Of a DNA stretch of 64,000 nt, positions 43,466-52,900 are shown in pieces. Position 1 is the first letter of the stretch. The number at the start of each line of letters is the position of its first letter. The DNA is from JAKRSE01 sp943369295 (GTDB lineage Bacteria; Armatimonadota; Fimbriimonadia; Fimbriimonadales; Fimbriimonadaceae). The position numbers and the translations under genes are program-made. Location: the NCBI GenBank assembly GCA_943369295.1, contig CALRMU020000002.1, positions 62,001 through 126,000 of the forward strand, in the 5' to 3' direction. The notes below the pieces were generated by a model. That model made no database searches and was not told the origin of the DNA. It saw only the letters and a program-made list of their open reading frames with translations.

Positions 43466-44491
43466 TCACACGCTAGGCGGAGTGAAAATGATGAGAACGT
43501 CTCCCTTCTGCAGCGGACGATGGCGGGCATCTCGAAGATAGATCGTTTCTCCTGCCTCGGATCTGACGGCAAGGATCAGGGCGTCAGCCAATGCTGGAAT
43601 CTCGCGAGGCTTCTGCCCGATATGTTCGGGCGCCACGGGTTGATCAAAGATATCGACTCCTCGTCCGTGTTCAAACAGCTCTTCAACCATCTCGGTTGAA
43701 ATTGGAGATGAGGCGGCTGAAGCTAAGAGCTTGCCGCCACTTACAGAAGGGGCGATCACTGTGTCTGCTCCGCTTCGCTTAATCAGCTTAATGTTTTCGT
43801 CTTCTCTGGCGGCTGCTCGAATCTTAACGTCTGGAGCCATCTCACGAATCGTCAGGCAGATGAGAACACAAGCCTCGTCGTTGTTTGGCACAACAATGGC
43901 TTCGCCCGCGGTTTGAATGGCAGCGTCGTTCAACAGCTGTTCGCTGGAAGCATTCCCAAGCAGGAAGTTGATCCCCATGCGATTTGCTGCTTCAAGCCCC
44001 GCCTGAGATTGATCGATGACAATGATTTTGTCTTTCGGCATGCCTCTATCTATTAGCTCGCTGACAGCCGACCTGCCCTTGACGCCGAATCCGCAGATTA
44101 CAGCATGACCCTTGAGAGATTTTTTGAGTCTTTCCATTTCAATAAGTTCAACTGATTTTCTGAGAACGAACTCGTAGGCGGTGGTGAAGAGCAGAGCCCA
44201 AACGAGAATACGGAGGGGAGTGATGCCAAAAGTGACGATAGCTCTGGCTTCTGGTGATACAGGCACGATGTCTCCGTACCCCAGGGTCGTCACAGTTACG
44301 ACCGAAAAGTAGAGAACGTCCAAGACACCCAAGGGAGTGCCCCGGTTGTCGTTTAGTCCATCTCGCGCCAGCCAAAGCATCAGCCAGGCAAGGAACATCA
44401 GCCCAAGCATAAGGGCTCCCCGCACCAGAAGTGATCGCAGAGGACTCTCCGCCGCTAGGTGAAGGCGGCGTGTATAGGCTCCGGCTGACAC
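43466..44491 (-). CDS. Potassium channel with RCK (TrkA-N/TrkA-C) domains
   Basis: A 341-residue two-segment channel. Membrane segments ALMLGLMFLAWLMLWLA and ILVWALLFTTAYEFVL flank a pore with selectivity filter TVTTLGYGDIVP. The TrkA-N domain begins HAVICGFGVKGRSAVSEL with VIDQSQAG, and a TrkA-C part ends the protein. Such channels control K+ flux by ligand binding to RCK. Start is GTG 44491; TATCTT lies 6 nt upstream and there is no ribosome site. Confidence 0.94.
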   Translation of the reverse strand: MSAGAYTRRLHLAAESPLRSLLVRGALMLGLMFLAWLMLWLARDGLNDNRGTPLGVLDVLYFSVVTVTTLGYGDIVPVSPEARAIVTFGITPLRILVWALLFTTAYEFVLRKSVELIEMERLKKSLKGHAVICGFGVKGRSAVSELIDRGMPKDKIIVIDQSQAGLEAANRMGINFLLGNASSEQLLNDAAIQTAGEAIVVPNNDEACVLICLTIREMAPDVKIRAAAREDENIKLIKRSGADTVIAPSVSGGKLLASAASSPISTEMVEELFEHGRGVDIFDQPVAPEHIGQKPREIPALADALILAVRSEAGETIYLRDARHRPLQKGDVLIIFTPPSV

Positions 44492-44497
44492 CCGGCT

Positions 44498-44503
44498 AAG
44501 ATA
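44498..44503 (-). promoter_or_regulatory. -10-like TATCTT, 6 nt before start at 44491
   Basis: TATCTT with a 6-nt spacer (AGCCGG) to the GTG. TATAGT a few bases further upstream is an alternative hexamer. Confidence 0.45.
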
Positions 44504-44524
44504 CTATAGTTGCCTTTTGACTGG

Positions 44525-46528
44525 TCAGTACAACTTGACAAAGTGCTTTTCCCCTTGAGGAAGAGAATTTTTATAGATCACCTTTCCGCCTGCAGAGATA
44601 ACTGCTTCGATTTCCGTTCCTTTTCTCTTTACTTCACAGTCCCACACACGACCAAAGGCGTGGATTGAGGTCAGTTTCATGCCTGGCCACGCTTTGGGCA
44701 GAGAAGGCTTGAGAGTAAAAGAATCCAAGCCAGTCGGTCTGATGCCGAAGGCGCCTTCTGTGAGGATGCGGCAGTAAAGAGCTGATTCAGCCGAGAGGTG
44801 GCTTTGGTTCTGCTCGGGGAAAGCTTCTTGCGAGTAGGGGACGTGGTCGCCTAGCAGTCTTCTTTGGGTGAACTTGTCCAGGTACTCGGCGGCAAGATCA
44901 GGGAACCCAGCGCGGAAGACTCCCCGCAAAGCGTAGAGGGTGGATCGATCCCAGTAGGTTTTGGAACCCACTTCGGTCAGAAGGCCATCTTCAGTCCAGA
45001 GTTCGGGAGTGAAGAGGGTCTTCACTGTGCCCTCGGCCTTTTCATGGATATCCATCACGAGAGGAATGCAGATCCAAGACCGAAGCTTTTCGAGCCCCTC
45101 ATGGTAGCGATAAGTCTGCCGACCAGCGACATCGGCAGCAAAGTGCCGGTTGATCGCTTCCTTCAGGTCTTCGGCTTCTTTCCTATAGGTGGCAGCAAGG
45201 GAGTCTGGTTCTCCAATCTCAGACCCGAGGGCATCAATCAGATAGGCAGCCGAGATCAGTCCGTCGTAGGTGAGGCTGCTCGTGGCGAGGTTAGTCTTTC
45301 CAGAAGAGAATCTGCCCTCCAACTCATCGCTACGAGAAGCAATGACGCCGTCGCTGGTTTTCTGCTTTAGGCAGTAATCCAGGCACCATTTGATAAGGGG
45401 CCAGACTTCCTTGGCCTGGGAGGGGTCGCCTGTGGTCAAAGCCCATCGCGATGCTCCGTAGGCGGTCATGGCGGCATCGCCTCTGTCTCCGGCTCCGTTC
45501 CAGATTCCCCGGCCTTCAGCAACGATCGAGCTCGGAATCGGCTTGAACTCAGGGTTCATGTATTTGGCAAACCAAGCGTAGGCGTTGCGGGCCGATTCGT
45601 TGCCCGCTGGGTCGCCAAGAAAAGGAAAGAAGGGGCTTGCGTATTCGTTTTGGTCATTGCACCAAAGAGCAGCCAGATACCGGTTGAATCCGCCGGGGGC
45701 ATGCATCAACCCGCCCCGGGTGGCGAGCACGTTTTCTGCGGCCCTGAGTTTGGAAAAAGCAAAGAGCTGGTCAACCGCCTTGTCTCCTGTGGTCAGCTTG
45801 AGCGAATTTTTGATCTGTGAAAGAAAAGCCTCTCGCCCCGCCCATTCAGCCTGAATATCGGGGTAAGGAAGGGGCTGATTCTCTTCTGCCGCAGAGAAAG
45901 CCATGCCTGTCGTTAAGGTTTCGCCCGGGGCCAGCACCCTCCTGCCGCCACCGATCCACTCGATCTTCACCTTGTGGGCTGCCCAGGCAAAGGCTTTTTT
46001 GTCGAGTGTGGTTACTTGCGGCGAAAGGGGAATGGAGACTTCGACTGGTTTAGAGGAGCTGTTGGTGATCTCCCACTTTTCGATCAGAACTGGCAGACTG
46101 ACAGAGGGGAAAAGTGTGCGGGTGACTGTGAGGAGGGAGTTCTTCTCGCGCCATTGAAGCATGCCGTCGATCCTGAATTCTTCTGCCTTGCCTCTTTGAT
46201 AGAGTTCGCCGTTGACCACCAGCCAGGGGTCATTTTTATCCAAAAGGTTGACCTGCATGGCGGCGTGAGTGTCATCTTTTGCCTCGCGCAGCATGGGCCA
46301 GCGGATGTTTCGGGTCAGATAAACCTCACCTGTTGGGCTTACATTCCACTTGATGATGGCGTTGACCGACCGGCCTCCCATCTCGATGTGGTCAGAGTGG
46401 GCTTCGCCTCTTGTCAGCTTGGCAAGGCTTGTCTTAATGCCGCCTTCGGCGGCGACTTCCCATCGGCTTGTTTGAGCAAAAGAGTTCATAGCAAGAGCGG
46501 CTGCGGCAAGGCCAGCAAGTAGGCGCAC
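44525..46528 (-). CDS. Secreted six-hairpin glycosidase-like protein
   Basis: A 667-residue exported protein: signal peptide (MRLLAGLAAAALAMNSFAQ), an N-terminal beta-sandwich (about 20-240), then an (alpha/alpha)6 barrel. Barrel signs are RGGLMHAPGGFNRYLAALWCNDQNEYASP (in part: GGFNRYLAALWCNDQNEYA), WNGAGDRGDAAMTAYGASRWA, DELEGRFSSGKTNLATSSLTYDG and QNQSHLSAESALYCRIL. This layout is shared by several glycoside hydrolase families (for example GH78/GH63/GH116-like), and I cannot assign one. Start is GTG 46528. Confidence 0.82.
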   Translation of the reverse strand: MRLLAGLAAAALAMNSFAQTSRWEVAAEGGIKTSLAKLTRGEAHSDHIEMGGRSVNAIIKWNVSPTGEVYLTRNIRWPMLREAKDDTHAAMQVNLLDKNDPWLVVNGELYQRGKAEEFRIDGMLQWREKNSLLTVTRTLFPSVSLPVLIEKWEITNSSSKPVEVSIPLSPQVTTLDKKAFAWAAHKVKIEWIGGGRRVLAPGETLTTGMAFSAAEENQPLPYPDIQAEWAGREAFLSQIKNSLKLTTGDKAVDQLFAFSKLRAAENVLATRGGLMHAPGGFNRYLAALWCNDQNEYASPFFPFLGDPAGNESARNAYAWFAKYMNPEFKPIPSSIVAEGRGIWNGAGDRGDAAMTAYGASRWALTTGDPSQAKEVWPLIKWCLDYCLKQKTSDGVIASRSDELEGRFSSGKTNLATSSLTYDGLISAAYLIDALGSEIGEPDSLAATYRKEAEDLKEAINRHFAADVAGRQTYRYHEGLEKLRSWICIPLVMDIHEKAEGTVKTLFTPELWTEDGLLTEVGSKTYWDRSTLYALRGVFRAGFPDLAAEYLDKFTQRRLLGDHVPYSQEAFPEQNQSHLSAESALYCRILTEGAFGIRPTGLDSFTLKPSLPKAWPGMKLTSIHAFGRVWDCEVKRKGTEIEAVISAGGKVIYKNSLPQGEKHFVKLY

Positions 46529-46710
46529 ATTGTCATAGACGCCGCCAGAATCTCTTTGTAACTGTCAAAAAATGTGGAGTCAGGCTTTCACCTTTTGGTT
46601 GATTCAGCACTCCCAAGGCGATCCTGCCTTATACTGCCGTCATTGTTGGTCAGGAGGCATTGATTGACAACCTCCAACTGAGCAAGGTTAAGCAGCAGTC
46701 TAAGTTAAGT

Positions 46711-46756
46711 TAAAGGGACCCGTCTTGCTTTTTTGCGACTGAGACGGGTCCCTTTA
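46711..46756. terminator. 15-bp inverted repeat downstream of the prepilin gene
   Basis: TAAAGGGACCCGTCT (46711-46725) pairs with AGACGGGTCCCTTTA (46742-46756) across a 16-nt loop. It ends 15 nt after the prepilin stop on the minus strand, so it is the likely terminator. Confidence 0.65.
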
Positions 46757-46770
46757 GCTTGTGTAGATGA

Positions 46771-47511
46771 TCAGGGGCCGATGACGGGGCCGCCGACACA
46801 GAAGCGTCCGGACCTGCCTTCGTAGAACAATGGATCACCCTTCTTGGGGCCTTCAGGATGAATTCCAAGCTCATACATGATGTGAGATGAAGTTTGGAAC
46901 TTAGCGTGGCCATCGGCGAAGCCGACCGTAGATCCACCGAGGTTCATGTTAACTCCGGTTGCATTGCCGTGTCGGCTTTTCTGGTTGGCGCAGGCGAGCC
47001 TATCAGGGCTGGTTTCGGCCGAATTGGCAAAAGCAATTCTTGTCCTGCGTCCGGGTCGAGCGTAGAAGTCGCCGAGGCTGCCGTCGGCGATCAGAGCTGT
47101 GGCCGCACCATCGACAAACTGCGTCGTCGTGTAGCTGTTTCCGTCTTCGATGGGGATGACGACGTGGCTGTTGACCGCATAACCCCACCAGGTCAAAGAT
47201 GGATCGCGGTTAAGCGGCTTCACGTAGTCAGGGCACTGGGTGATCTGCTTGTTGCGGACGTAGGGCTGAACCAGGTCGACCCAGTGGTCAACGCCAGCAG
47301 TGTTGGTGCCTGCCAAGCGCTGCATATAGGTGTCGTCGTAGTCCGACGTGTACATGATCATTCCCAGACTGAGCTGCTTGACATTGCTGAGGCAGGTTGA
47401 CTTTTTAGCGGCTGCCTTAGCCTGAGCAAAAACGGGAAAAAGGATGGCGGCCAGAATGGCGATAATGGCAATGACGACAAGAAGCTCGATGAGGGTAAAA
47501 GCGCGGCGCAT
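46771..47511 (-). CDS. Prepilin-type N-terminal cleavage/methylation protein with H-x9-DG tail
   Basis: A 246-residue pseudopilin-like protein. The type IV prepilin signal is RRAFTLIELLVVIAIIAILA with cleavage before FTLIE, then FPVFAQAKAAAKKSTCLSNVKQL. The C-terminus has HGNATGVNMNLGGSTVGFADGHAKF, the H-x9-DG motif of the DUF1559-like proteins that are highly multiplied in Planctomycetota and Armatimonadota. It is probably exported by a type II/IV secretion-related system; its role is unknown. I start at ATG 47511 as the family does; TTG at 47526 is possible. Confidence 0.92.
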   Translation of the reverse strand: MRRAFTLIELLVVIAIIAILAAILFPVFAQAKAAAKKSTCLSNVKQLSLGMIMYTSDYDDTYMQRLAGTNTAGVDHWVDLVQPYVRNKQITQCPDYVKPLNRDPSLTWWGYAVNSHVVIPIEDGNSYTTTQFVDGAATALIADGSLGDFYARPGRRTRIAFANSAETSPDRLACANQKSRHGNATGVNMNLGGSTVGFADGHAKFQTSSHIMYELGIHPEGPKKGDPLFYEGRSGRFCVGGPVIGP

Positions 47512-47642
47512 TTTGGGAGTGATCAAGGCTCCGAGGTCTTGACCATTTTCAATGCTGCTTTCCGCTTGTTAACCAGGAGTTATGCTTCTTATCTCATAAC
47601 CGAAGGTTTACAATTGCCGGGACTCTTGACCCGACCGATGCC

Positions 47643-49505
47643 TTACTCCACTTGCAGAAACTCGTGAACCTGTTCTGCCAGACGCTGAGTCATGGTCGGG
47701 ACGGAAGCGATTTCTTCAACCTTCGCCCGCCGAATCCCTTCGACTGAGCCAAAGTTTCTTAAGAGAAGGCGTCTTTTCTTGGGGCCTACGCCAGGGATCT
47801 CGTCGAGGATGCTGCCGTGAGCTCGCTTGTCTCTCACCTTGCGGTGATAGGTGATGGCGAACCTGTGGGCCTCGTCTCGCAATCGCCGCAGAACCATCAG
47901 CCCAGCGGACTGGAGGGGAAGAACGACTTCGGTCCAGGTGTACTCACCCTTGTCATCCCTCAAGTCGGGCATGTAGATGATTTCCTGCTTCTTTGCCAAG
48001 CCGACCATGGGGACTGTGAGGCCAAGAGCATCTCGCGCCTTGAGGGCGGCGTGAAGCTGCCCCTTTCCGCCGTCGATCATGATGAGGTCGGGAAGAGTGA
48101 CGAACTTAGGGTCTCCATCAAGATGCCGCCTAAGACGCCTTGTGATCAGCTCGTGCATCATGGCGAAGTCGTTGGGGCTCTCCGGGTTCCACTTGATTCT
48201 GAAGCGACGGTACTCGGCCGGGGCCGCGGCTCCGGCGATGCTGACCACCATTGAGCCAACTGGTGCAGTGCCTTGAATGTTGGAAATGTCGTAGCCCTCA
48301 ATTCTCATTGCCTGGGTTGGCAGCTCAAGGGCATCAGAAAGCTCCTCAACTCCCTTTTCTGCCTGGCTTTCCTTCTGTTCGAGTTCAAGGGCGAATGTCT
48401 TCAGGGCTTCTTCGGCGTTCTCCGCTGCCATGTCCAGCAGCCTCATTCCTTGTCCGCCCTGTGGCACTTCGATATCCACTGCCGAACCCTTGCGCTGCCT
48501 GAGCCATGATTCAACGATCATCCGCTCTTCAATCTGGACAGGCAGCAGAATCTCTCTTGGCAGCTCTTGTGCCGTGGCGTAATACTGCTTGACAAACTCC
48601 TGGACTGCTTCGGTGGGGGAGGATTCACTGGCGCCGTCCAGCATAAAGCTTTTCTGCCCGACCAGTCGTCCGGCCCGAATGTAGAGCATCTGAATCGCCG
48701 ACCCCCTTTCGTCTTTGACAACCGAGATGACGTCTTTGTCTTCAGAGTCTTCGGTCACGACCTTCTGCTTTTGGTGGATGCTCCGCAGAGCCGCGATTCG
48801 GTCACGCAGGAGAGCGGCTCTTTCGAACTCCAGCTCCTCCGCCGCCTTCTCCATTTCAGTTTCAAGCTGGCTGATGACCCCTTCTTCTTTACCGTTCAGG
48901 AACCTAGAGACCTGGTCGATGACCCCTGCATAGACTTCCTTGTCGCTCAACCCGGCGCAGGGAGCCAGGCACTGGCCCAAGTGGTGATAAAGGCAGGGTC
49001 TCTGCTCCCTGCTTCCTGTCCAACTTTTGCCGCAGGGGATGAGGGGGAAGGTTTTGTGCAGCAGCTGCAGCGTTTCGCGGACCTGGAAGCTGGACGTGTA
49101 GGGGCCAAAAGCTTTGCCGAACCCTCGTTTTGGGTTTCGGGTGAAGAGCACCCTTGGGTAAGCCTCGCGGGTCACCACGATGTAGGGATAGCTCTTGTCA
49201 TCCCGCATCCTCACGTTGTAGGGCGGTCGATGCTGCTTAATGAGGCTGCATTCAAGCACCAAGGCTTCGAGTTCAGATTCAACAACGATCCATTCGACGT
49301 CGCAGAGCTTGTGAACGAGCCGAGCGATGCGGGTCCCGTGGTTCGCGCTTTTTCTAAAGTAGCTTCGAACCCGGTTTTTGAGGCTGATCGCCTTGCCGAC
49401 GTAGAGAATTTCTCCTTTACTGCCTTTGTAAAGGTAGCAACCGGGCTTATCGGGCAGAGATTTTAGTCTCTGTTTGATGAGTTCGGCGGCTTCAGCGGGA
49501 GGCAT
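47643..49505 (-). CDS. uvrC: UvrABC system protein C
   Basis: A 620-residue excision nuclease subunit that makes both cuts around UvrB-bound damage. Domains: GIY-YIG (LPDKPGCYLYKG, ILYVGKAISLKNRVRSYF), a Cys-rich region (CGKSWTG...CLYHHLGQCLAPC), UVR motif (ELEFERAALLRDRIAALRS), RNase H-like endonuclease (RIEGYDISNIQG, DLIMIDGGKGQLHAA) and C-terminal HhH pair (IPGVGPKKRRLLLRNFGS). Length is normal. TAGAAT sits 8 nt before the ATG. Confidence 0.97.
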   Translation of the reverse strand: MPPAEAAELIKQRLKSLPDKPGCYLYKGSKGEILYVGKAISLKNRVRSYFRKSANHGTRIARLVHKLCDVEWIVVESELEALVLECSLIKQHRPPYNVRMRDDKSYPYIVVTREAYPRVLFTRNPKRGFGKAFGPYTSSFQVRETLQLLHKTFPLIPCGKSWTGSREQRPCLYHHLGQCLAPCAGLSDKEVYAGVIDQVSRFLNGKEEGVISQLETEMEKAAEELEFERAALLRDRIAALRSIHQKQKVVTEDSEDKDVISVVKDERGSAIQMLYIRAGRLVGQKSFMLDGASESSPTEAVQEFVKQYYATAQELPREILLPVQIEERMIVESWLRQRKGSAVDIEVPQGGQGMRLLDMAAENAEEALKTFALELEQKESQAEKGVEELSDALELPTQAMRIEGYDISNIQGTAPVGSMVVSIAGAAAPAEYRRFRIKWNPESPNDFAMMHELITRRLRRHLDGDPKFVTLPDLIMIDGGKGQLHAALKARDALGLTVPMVGLAKKQEIIYMPDLRDDKGEYTWTEVVLPLQSAGLMVLRRLRDEAHRFAITYHRKVRDKRAHGSILDEIPGVGPKKRRLLLRNFGSVEGIRRAKVEEIASVPTMTQRLAEQVHEFLQVE

Positions 49506-49513
49506 AGAGGTTG

Positions 49514-49519
49514 ATTCTA
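49514..49519 (-). promoter_or_regulatory. -10-like TAGAAT, 8 nt before start at 49505
   Basis: TAGAAT with an 8-nt spacer to the uvrC ATG; a second overlapping TAGAAT lies 5 bp further upstream. Confidence 0.5.
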
Positions 49520-49612
49520 TTCTACGTAAAGTGTGCAGGGTGTCTGGGCTTGAGCCAAGGCCCCCGGACCTTTCAAAAATCTTCTGTGTAATTCGTCATA
49601 GAAGTGCAGCCC

Positions 49613-50467
49613 ATGAACGACCCGCAAGACCTAAGCCAATTTTGGTCTGGACTCCAGGCGGATCACGAAGCCGCCCCTCAGGCTTGGAAAGTAAGGCTCA
49701 AGACCGAGGCCTGGCTGAAAAAGGCATTGGCCGTGCTGTTTCCTCAGTTTTGGCGGGAAGAATATGGCGAGTGCGGGCATCTATGGCCTCTGATCGGGGA
49801 TGTTCAGAATGACCTGCAGGAGCTTCTGCCTTTCTTTAGCTTGACTTCACAGCAGAGCAGCGAGATCACAGATTCGGTTCTCAATCAGCTTCCCCGAATT
49901 CACTCTGACTTGATTCTTGATGCTGAAGCGATGCTGAGTCACGACCCGGCAGCACGAAGCCTAGAGGAAGTGAAGCTGGCTTACCCCGGATTCCTGGCCA
50001 TTTCGGTCTACCGCCTCGCCCACGAAGTCGATAAAGCCGGCATCCCCCTTGCCCCGCGAATCATGAGTGAATGGGTGCACAGGCAGACCGGAATTGACAT
50101 CCACCCTCGGGCCACTATTGCTGTTCCTTTCGTCATCGACCACGGCACGGGGGTCGTGATCGGAGAAACAACCACTATCGGAAGGGACGTGAAGGTCTAT
50201 CAAGGCGTCACGCTCGGCGCCTTGAGCGTAAGAAAGGACATGGCCGATTCCAAGCGGCACCCTACGATAGAAGACGAAGTGATCATCTACGCAGGGGCGA
50301 CGATTTTGGGAGGAAAAACGGTCATTGGAAAGGGTTCTACCGTCGCGGGAGGAGCCTTTTTAACCCAGTCAGTCCCGCCCTACAGCCTGGTGACGCGTGC
50401 CAACGAAGTCCGCTCCATGGCGCGGCTGGAAGCAGATGAGTTTCTGGCCTTTGGAGAAAACATATGA
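49613..50467 (+). CDS. cysE: Serine O-acetyltransferase (EpsC/CysE type)
   Basis: A 284-residue enzyme making O-acetylserine for cysteine synthesis. The N-terminal helical half (DLILDAEAMLSHDPAARSLEEVKLAYPGFLAI, in part: SHDPAARSLEEVKLAYPGF) and the hexapeptide half (TGIDIHPRATIAVPFVIDHG, GVVIGETTTIGRDVKVYQGV, GATILGGKTVIGKGS) are those of the long, EpsC-like form. I start at ATG 49613, three codons into the open frame. The next gene, cysK, overlaps by 4 bases, so the two cysteine enzymes are made together. Confidence 0.94.
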   Translation: MNDPQDLSQFWSGLQADHEAAPQAWKVRLKTEAWLKKALAVLFPQFWREEYGECGHLWPLIGDVQNDLQELLPFFSLTSQQSSEITDSVLNQLPRIHSDLILDAEAMLSHDPAARSLEEVKLAYPGFLAISVYRLAHEVDKAGIPLAPRIMSEWVHRQTGIDIHPRATIAVPFVIDHGTGVVIGETTTIGRDVKVYQGVTLGALSVRKDMADSKRHPTIEDEVIIYAGATILGGKTVIGKGSTVAGGAFLTQSVPPYSLVTRANEVRSMARLEADEFLAFGENI

Positions 50468-51381
50468 GAGCGAACACAATTCTTGACACTATTGGGGGGA
50501 CCCCCCACGTTCGATTGGGCAAGCTTTTTGCCGAGAACGAGGTGTACGTTAAGCTGGAAAGAGCCAATCCTGGCGGAAGCATTAAGGACCGAATCGCCCT
50601 GGCGATGATCGAGGATGCTGAAGCTAAGGGGCTGATTACTCCGGGCAAAACCACACTTATCGAGCCGACTTCAGGCAATACAGGCATTGGTTTGGCCATG
50701 GTCGCGGCGGTCAAGGGCTATAAGCTGGTTCTCACCATGCCCGAATCAATGTCGATCGAAAGACGACGCCTGATGAAGGCTTATGGAGCCGAACTGGACC
50801 TGACCCCTCGCGAAAAGGGCATGAAGGGTGCCATTGCCAGGGCTCACGAACTCATTGCTGAAACTCCAGATTCATGGATGCCCCTGCAGTTCGATAACCC
50901 TGCCAATGTCGAAATTCACAAAACCACAAGCGCCCAGGAGATTCTCGCCGACTTCCCCGAAGGCTTGGATGTGATGATCACCGGCGTTGGAACTGGCGGC
51001 CATATCACTGGCACGGCTGAAGTTCTTAAAGCTGCCTGGCCCAACTTAAAGGTCTATGCAGTCGAGCCTGCCAAGTCTCCCGTACTCAGCGGCGGCGACC
51101 CCTCTCCCCATAAGCTGCAGGGAATTGGCGCTGGATTCGTGCCGGCGATCTACAACGCCTCTTTTGTCGATGGTGTGATTCAGGTGGAGGAGGAAGAGGC
51201 CTTCGAAATGGCTCGTCGTTCAGCTCGTGAGGAGGGAATCTTCGTGGGGGCTTCTTCTGGAGCCAGCTTTGCCGCTGTAGCCAAAAAGCTTCCTGAGCTT
51301 GATCCGTCGGCCAGGATTCTGACCTGGTGCTACGACACTGGCGAAAGGTATCTGTCGGTGGAAGGTTTGTTTCCGGCTTAG
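50464..51381 (+). CDS. cysK: Cysteine synthase (O-acetylserine sulfhydrylase)
   Basis: A 305-residue PLP enzyme that joins sulfide to O-acetylserine. The PLP lysine is K41 in PGGSIKDRIA, the phosphate loop is TSGNTGIGLA, and GVGTGGHITG is the second phosphate-binding loop. Start ATG overlaps the cysE stop. It matches CysK/CysM; the two cannot be separated with certainty here. Confidence 0.96.
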   Translation: MRANTILDTIGGTPHVRLGKLFAENEVYVKLERANPGGSIKDRIALAMIEDAEAKGLITPGKTTLIEPTSGNTGIGLAMVAAVKGYKLVLTMPESMSIERRRLMKAYGAELDLTPREKGMKGAIARAHELIAETPDSWMPLQFDNPANVEIHKTTSAQEILADFPEGLDVMITGVGTGGHITGTAEVLKAAWPNLKVYAVEPAKSPVLSGGDPSPHKLQGIGAGFVPAIYNASFVDGVIQVEEEEAFEMARRSAREEGIFVGASSGASFAAVAKKLPELDPSARILTWCYDTGERYLSVEGLFPA

Positions 51382-51774
51382 GTTCTAGAAGGCCTTAGAT
51401 GAAGAATGATGTCCTGCTTGGGGGGCTTGCTTTCGAGCAGGACATGACCGACTCTGCTTGCTTTGTTTCTGAAAAGGGGAGTCTAGGGTGCCACGACCTT
51501 GTCCAAGACGCTTGGACAAGGTCGTGAATGAAGAGTCCGAATCTGGTTTTTTGCTGCTAGAAGGCAAGGTTCTTGGTTGGAACCACCTTCGAAGAAGGGG
51601 CCAAAAAATGAAAGGAAAGGTTCTGGAAGTACCTTCGTGCTGCACTGGCGCTGCCAGTGGCACACTTTGACGAGGAATTCAGACAGGGCCGAGCGGGAGG
51701 CGGCAATACCCCGTCATTTAGCTGCCGGAGGTCTTTAACGGTTCGATCCAGATCAGGATCAGGGGCGAAAAATT
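51382..51774. other. Intergenic stretch with palindromes
   Basis: About 390 bases with no gene. It holds a REP-like hairpin (GTCCTGCT...AGCAGGAC, 51413-51445), a perfect 35-bp palindrome (separate entry), smaller stems around 51560-51600, and the dispersed palindrome CACTGGCGCTGCCAGTG near 51644, also found twice in 33.9-34.3 kb. Confidence 0.6.
51492..51526. repeat. Perfect palindrome, 16-bp arms, 3-nt loop
   Basis: CACGACCTTGTCCAAG, ACG, CTTGGACAAGGTCGTG with no mismatch. It lies between convergent genes (cysK and the diguanylate cyclase) but is more than 100 bp from cysK and has no T-run. Confidence 0.8.
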
Positions 51775-52821
51775 TCAGCCAGCCTGAGCGAAATGAGCCA
51801 AAGCGTTCTGCAAAGATGCCTTAAGGTCTTGACCGAGCGGAGCTGTGCTCAAAGAGTTGCCTTCAGAGTCGATGAGGTTCACCACTAAGCCAGCTTCGGG
51901 CATCACTTGATACTGAACATCAGCAATCCTTCCTGCCTTCTCTGGGTGATCCTGCCGAAAAGCCGAGAGGGCCAAGGAAAGAGCCTCGGAGGGATGAAGC
52001 ACTAAAGTGGGAGCTTCCACCTTCTTTGGCTTTCTTGCCAAGGCATCGCGGCTGGCAAGGTTGATCAGGTTATCCAGGGTCGCAGCAAGGTGGACAGTCG
52101 TTCTTTCGGCTCCACGGTTTCCACCGGCGATACCGACTGAGAAAGTGATCTTCTCGTCGATTCCCTCGACAGAGAGAGTCTTCTTCTCCAACTCGGTTCT
52201 CAGTTCTTCCAGATCAATTCGGCTCCTGGTTGAGGCCAGAACGAATTCGTCGCCAGCGTAGCGGACGACAATATCTCGCCTGGGGTCCCGCACATCAAGG
52301 ATCATCTGGGCGGTCTGCCGGAGAACTTTGTCGCCATAGATATGCCCGTACCTTTTGTTGTAAGCACCAAATCGATCAAGGTCGAAGAAGAGGATGGTGA
52401 GTTCTTGACCTTCCTTCAACCTCTCCTGGCCCCACTCTCTCAAGTGGTCGCTCCAGGTCAGGCCAGTCATGGCGTCTCGCGAAAGGGCGAGCTCATCCAG
52501 AATCATGCTGACCGAAGCCAAGCCAATGAAGGAACCGGATTTCTGAACCCAGGCGCAGAGAGACTTCATCTGGCTGAGAGTCGAGACGGCTTCTTTGAGG
52601 TCCATCTCTGCGGGAAGAATGGGTGCTGGCTGAGCCAGTTCTGAGACCAGAGATCCTCCGCCCATTTCGGCGTCTTCAAGGGTCACAAAGAGCGGACGGC
52701 CTCCGGCCACTGCAACTGCGGGAACTCCAAGGTCTCGCAGCATCTGGGCAGCAAAAGAACCAGTTGACTCTGGGTTTAGAGTCATTCGGTTCAAGGGCAG
52801 GAGTTCAAGCGTTCTTTTCAC
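51775..52821 (-). CDS. Diguanylate cyclase (GGDEF) with N-terminal sensory region
   Basis: A 348-residue protein. Residues 1-120 form a CBS-like/sensory region (LNRMTLNPESTGSFAAQML, LRDLGVPAVAVAGGRPLFV). Residues about 125-245 are a GGDEF domain with metal site FFDLDRFGAYNKRYGHIYGD and active loop RYAGDEF. The loop is AGDEF rather than GGDEF; Ala here is tolerated in some active cyclases. A C-terminal region of about 90 residues has no known motif. It follows the DnaA-like gene by 79 bp on the same strand. Confidence 0.86.
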   Translation of the reverse strand: MKRTLELLPLNRMTLNPESTGSFAAQMLRDLGVPAVAVAGGRPLFVTLEDAEMGGGSLVSELAQPAPILPAEMDLKEAVSTLSQMKSLCAWVQKSGSFIGLASVSMILDELALSRDAMTGLTWSDHLREWGQERLKEGQELTILFFDLDRFGAYNKRYGHIYGDKVLRQTAQMILDVRDPRRDIVVRYAGDEFVLASTRSRIDLEELRTELEKKTLSVEGIDEKITFSVGIAGGNRGAERTTVHLAATLDNLINLASRDALARKPKKVEAPTLVLHPSEALSLALSAFRQDHPEKAGRIADVQYQVMPEAGLVVNLIDSEGNSLSTAPLGQDLKASLQNALAHFAQAG

Positions 52822-52900
52822 CGGTGCTCAGTTCTCTGGACGGCACAACTCGTGCCAAGGAACTAAAAAGCCAGCAAATGAGCAGGGCCGCTTTTATCAA

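Noticed and set aside
48567..49466. 299-codon plus-strand ORF
   Set aside because: Antisense to uvrC, whose domains are all intact.
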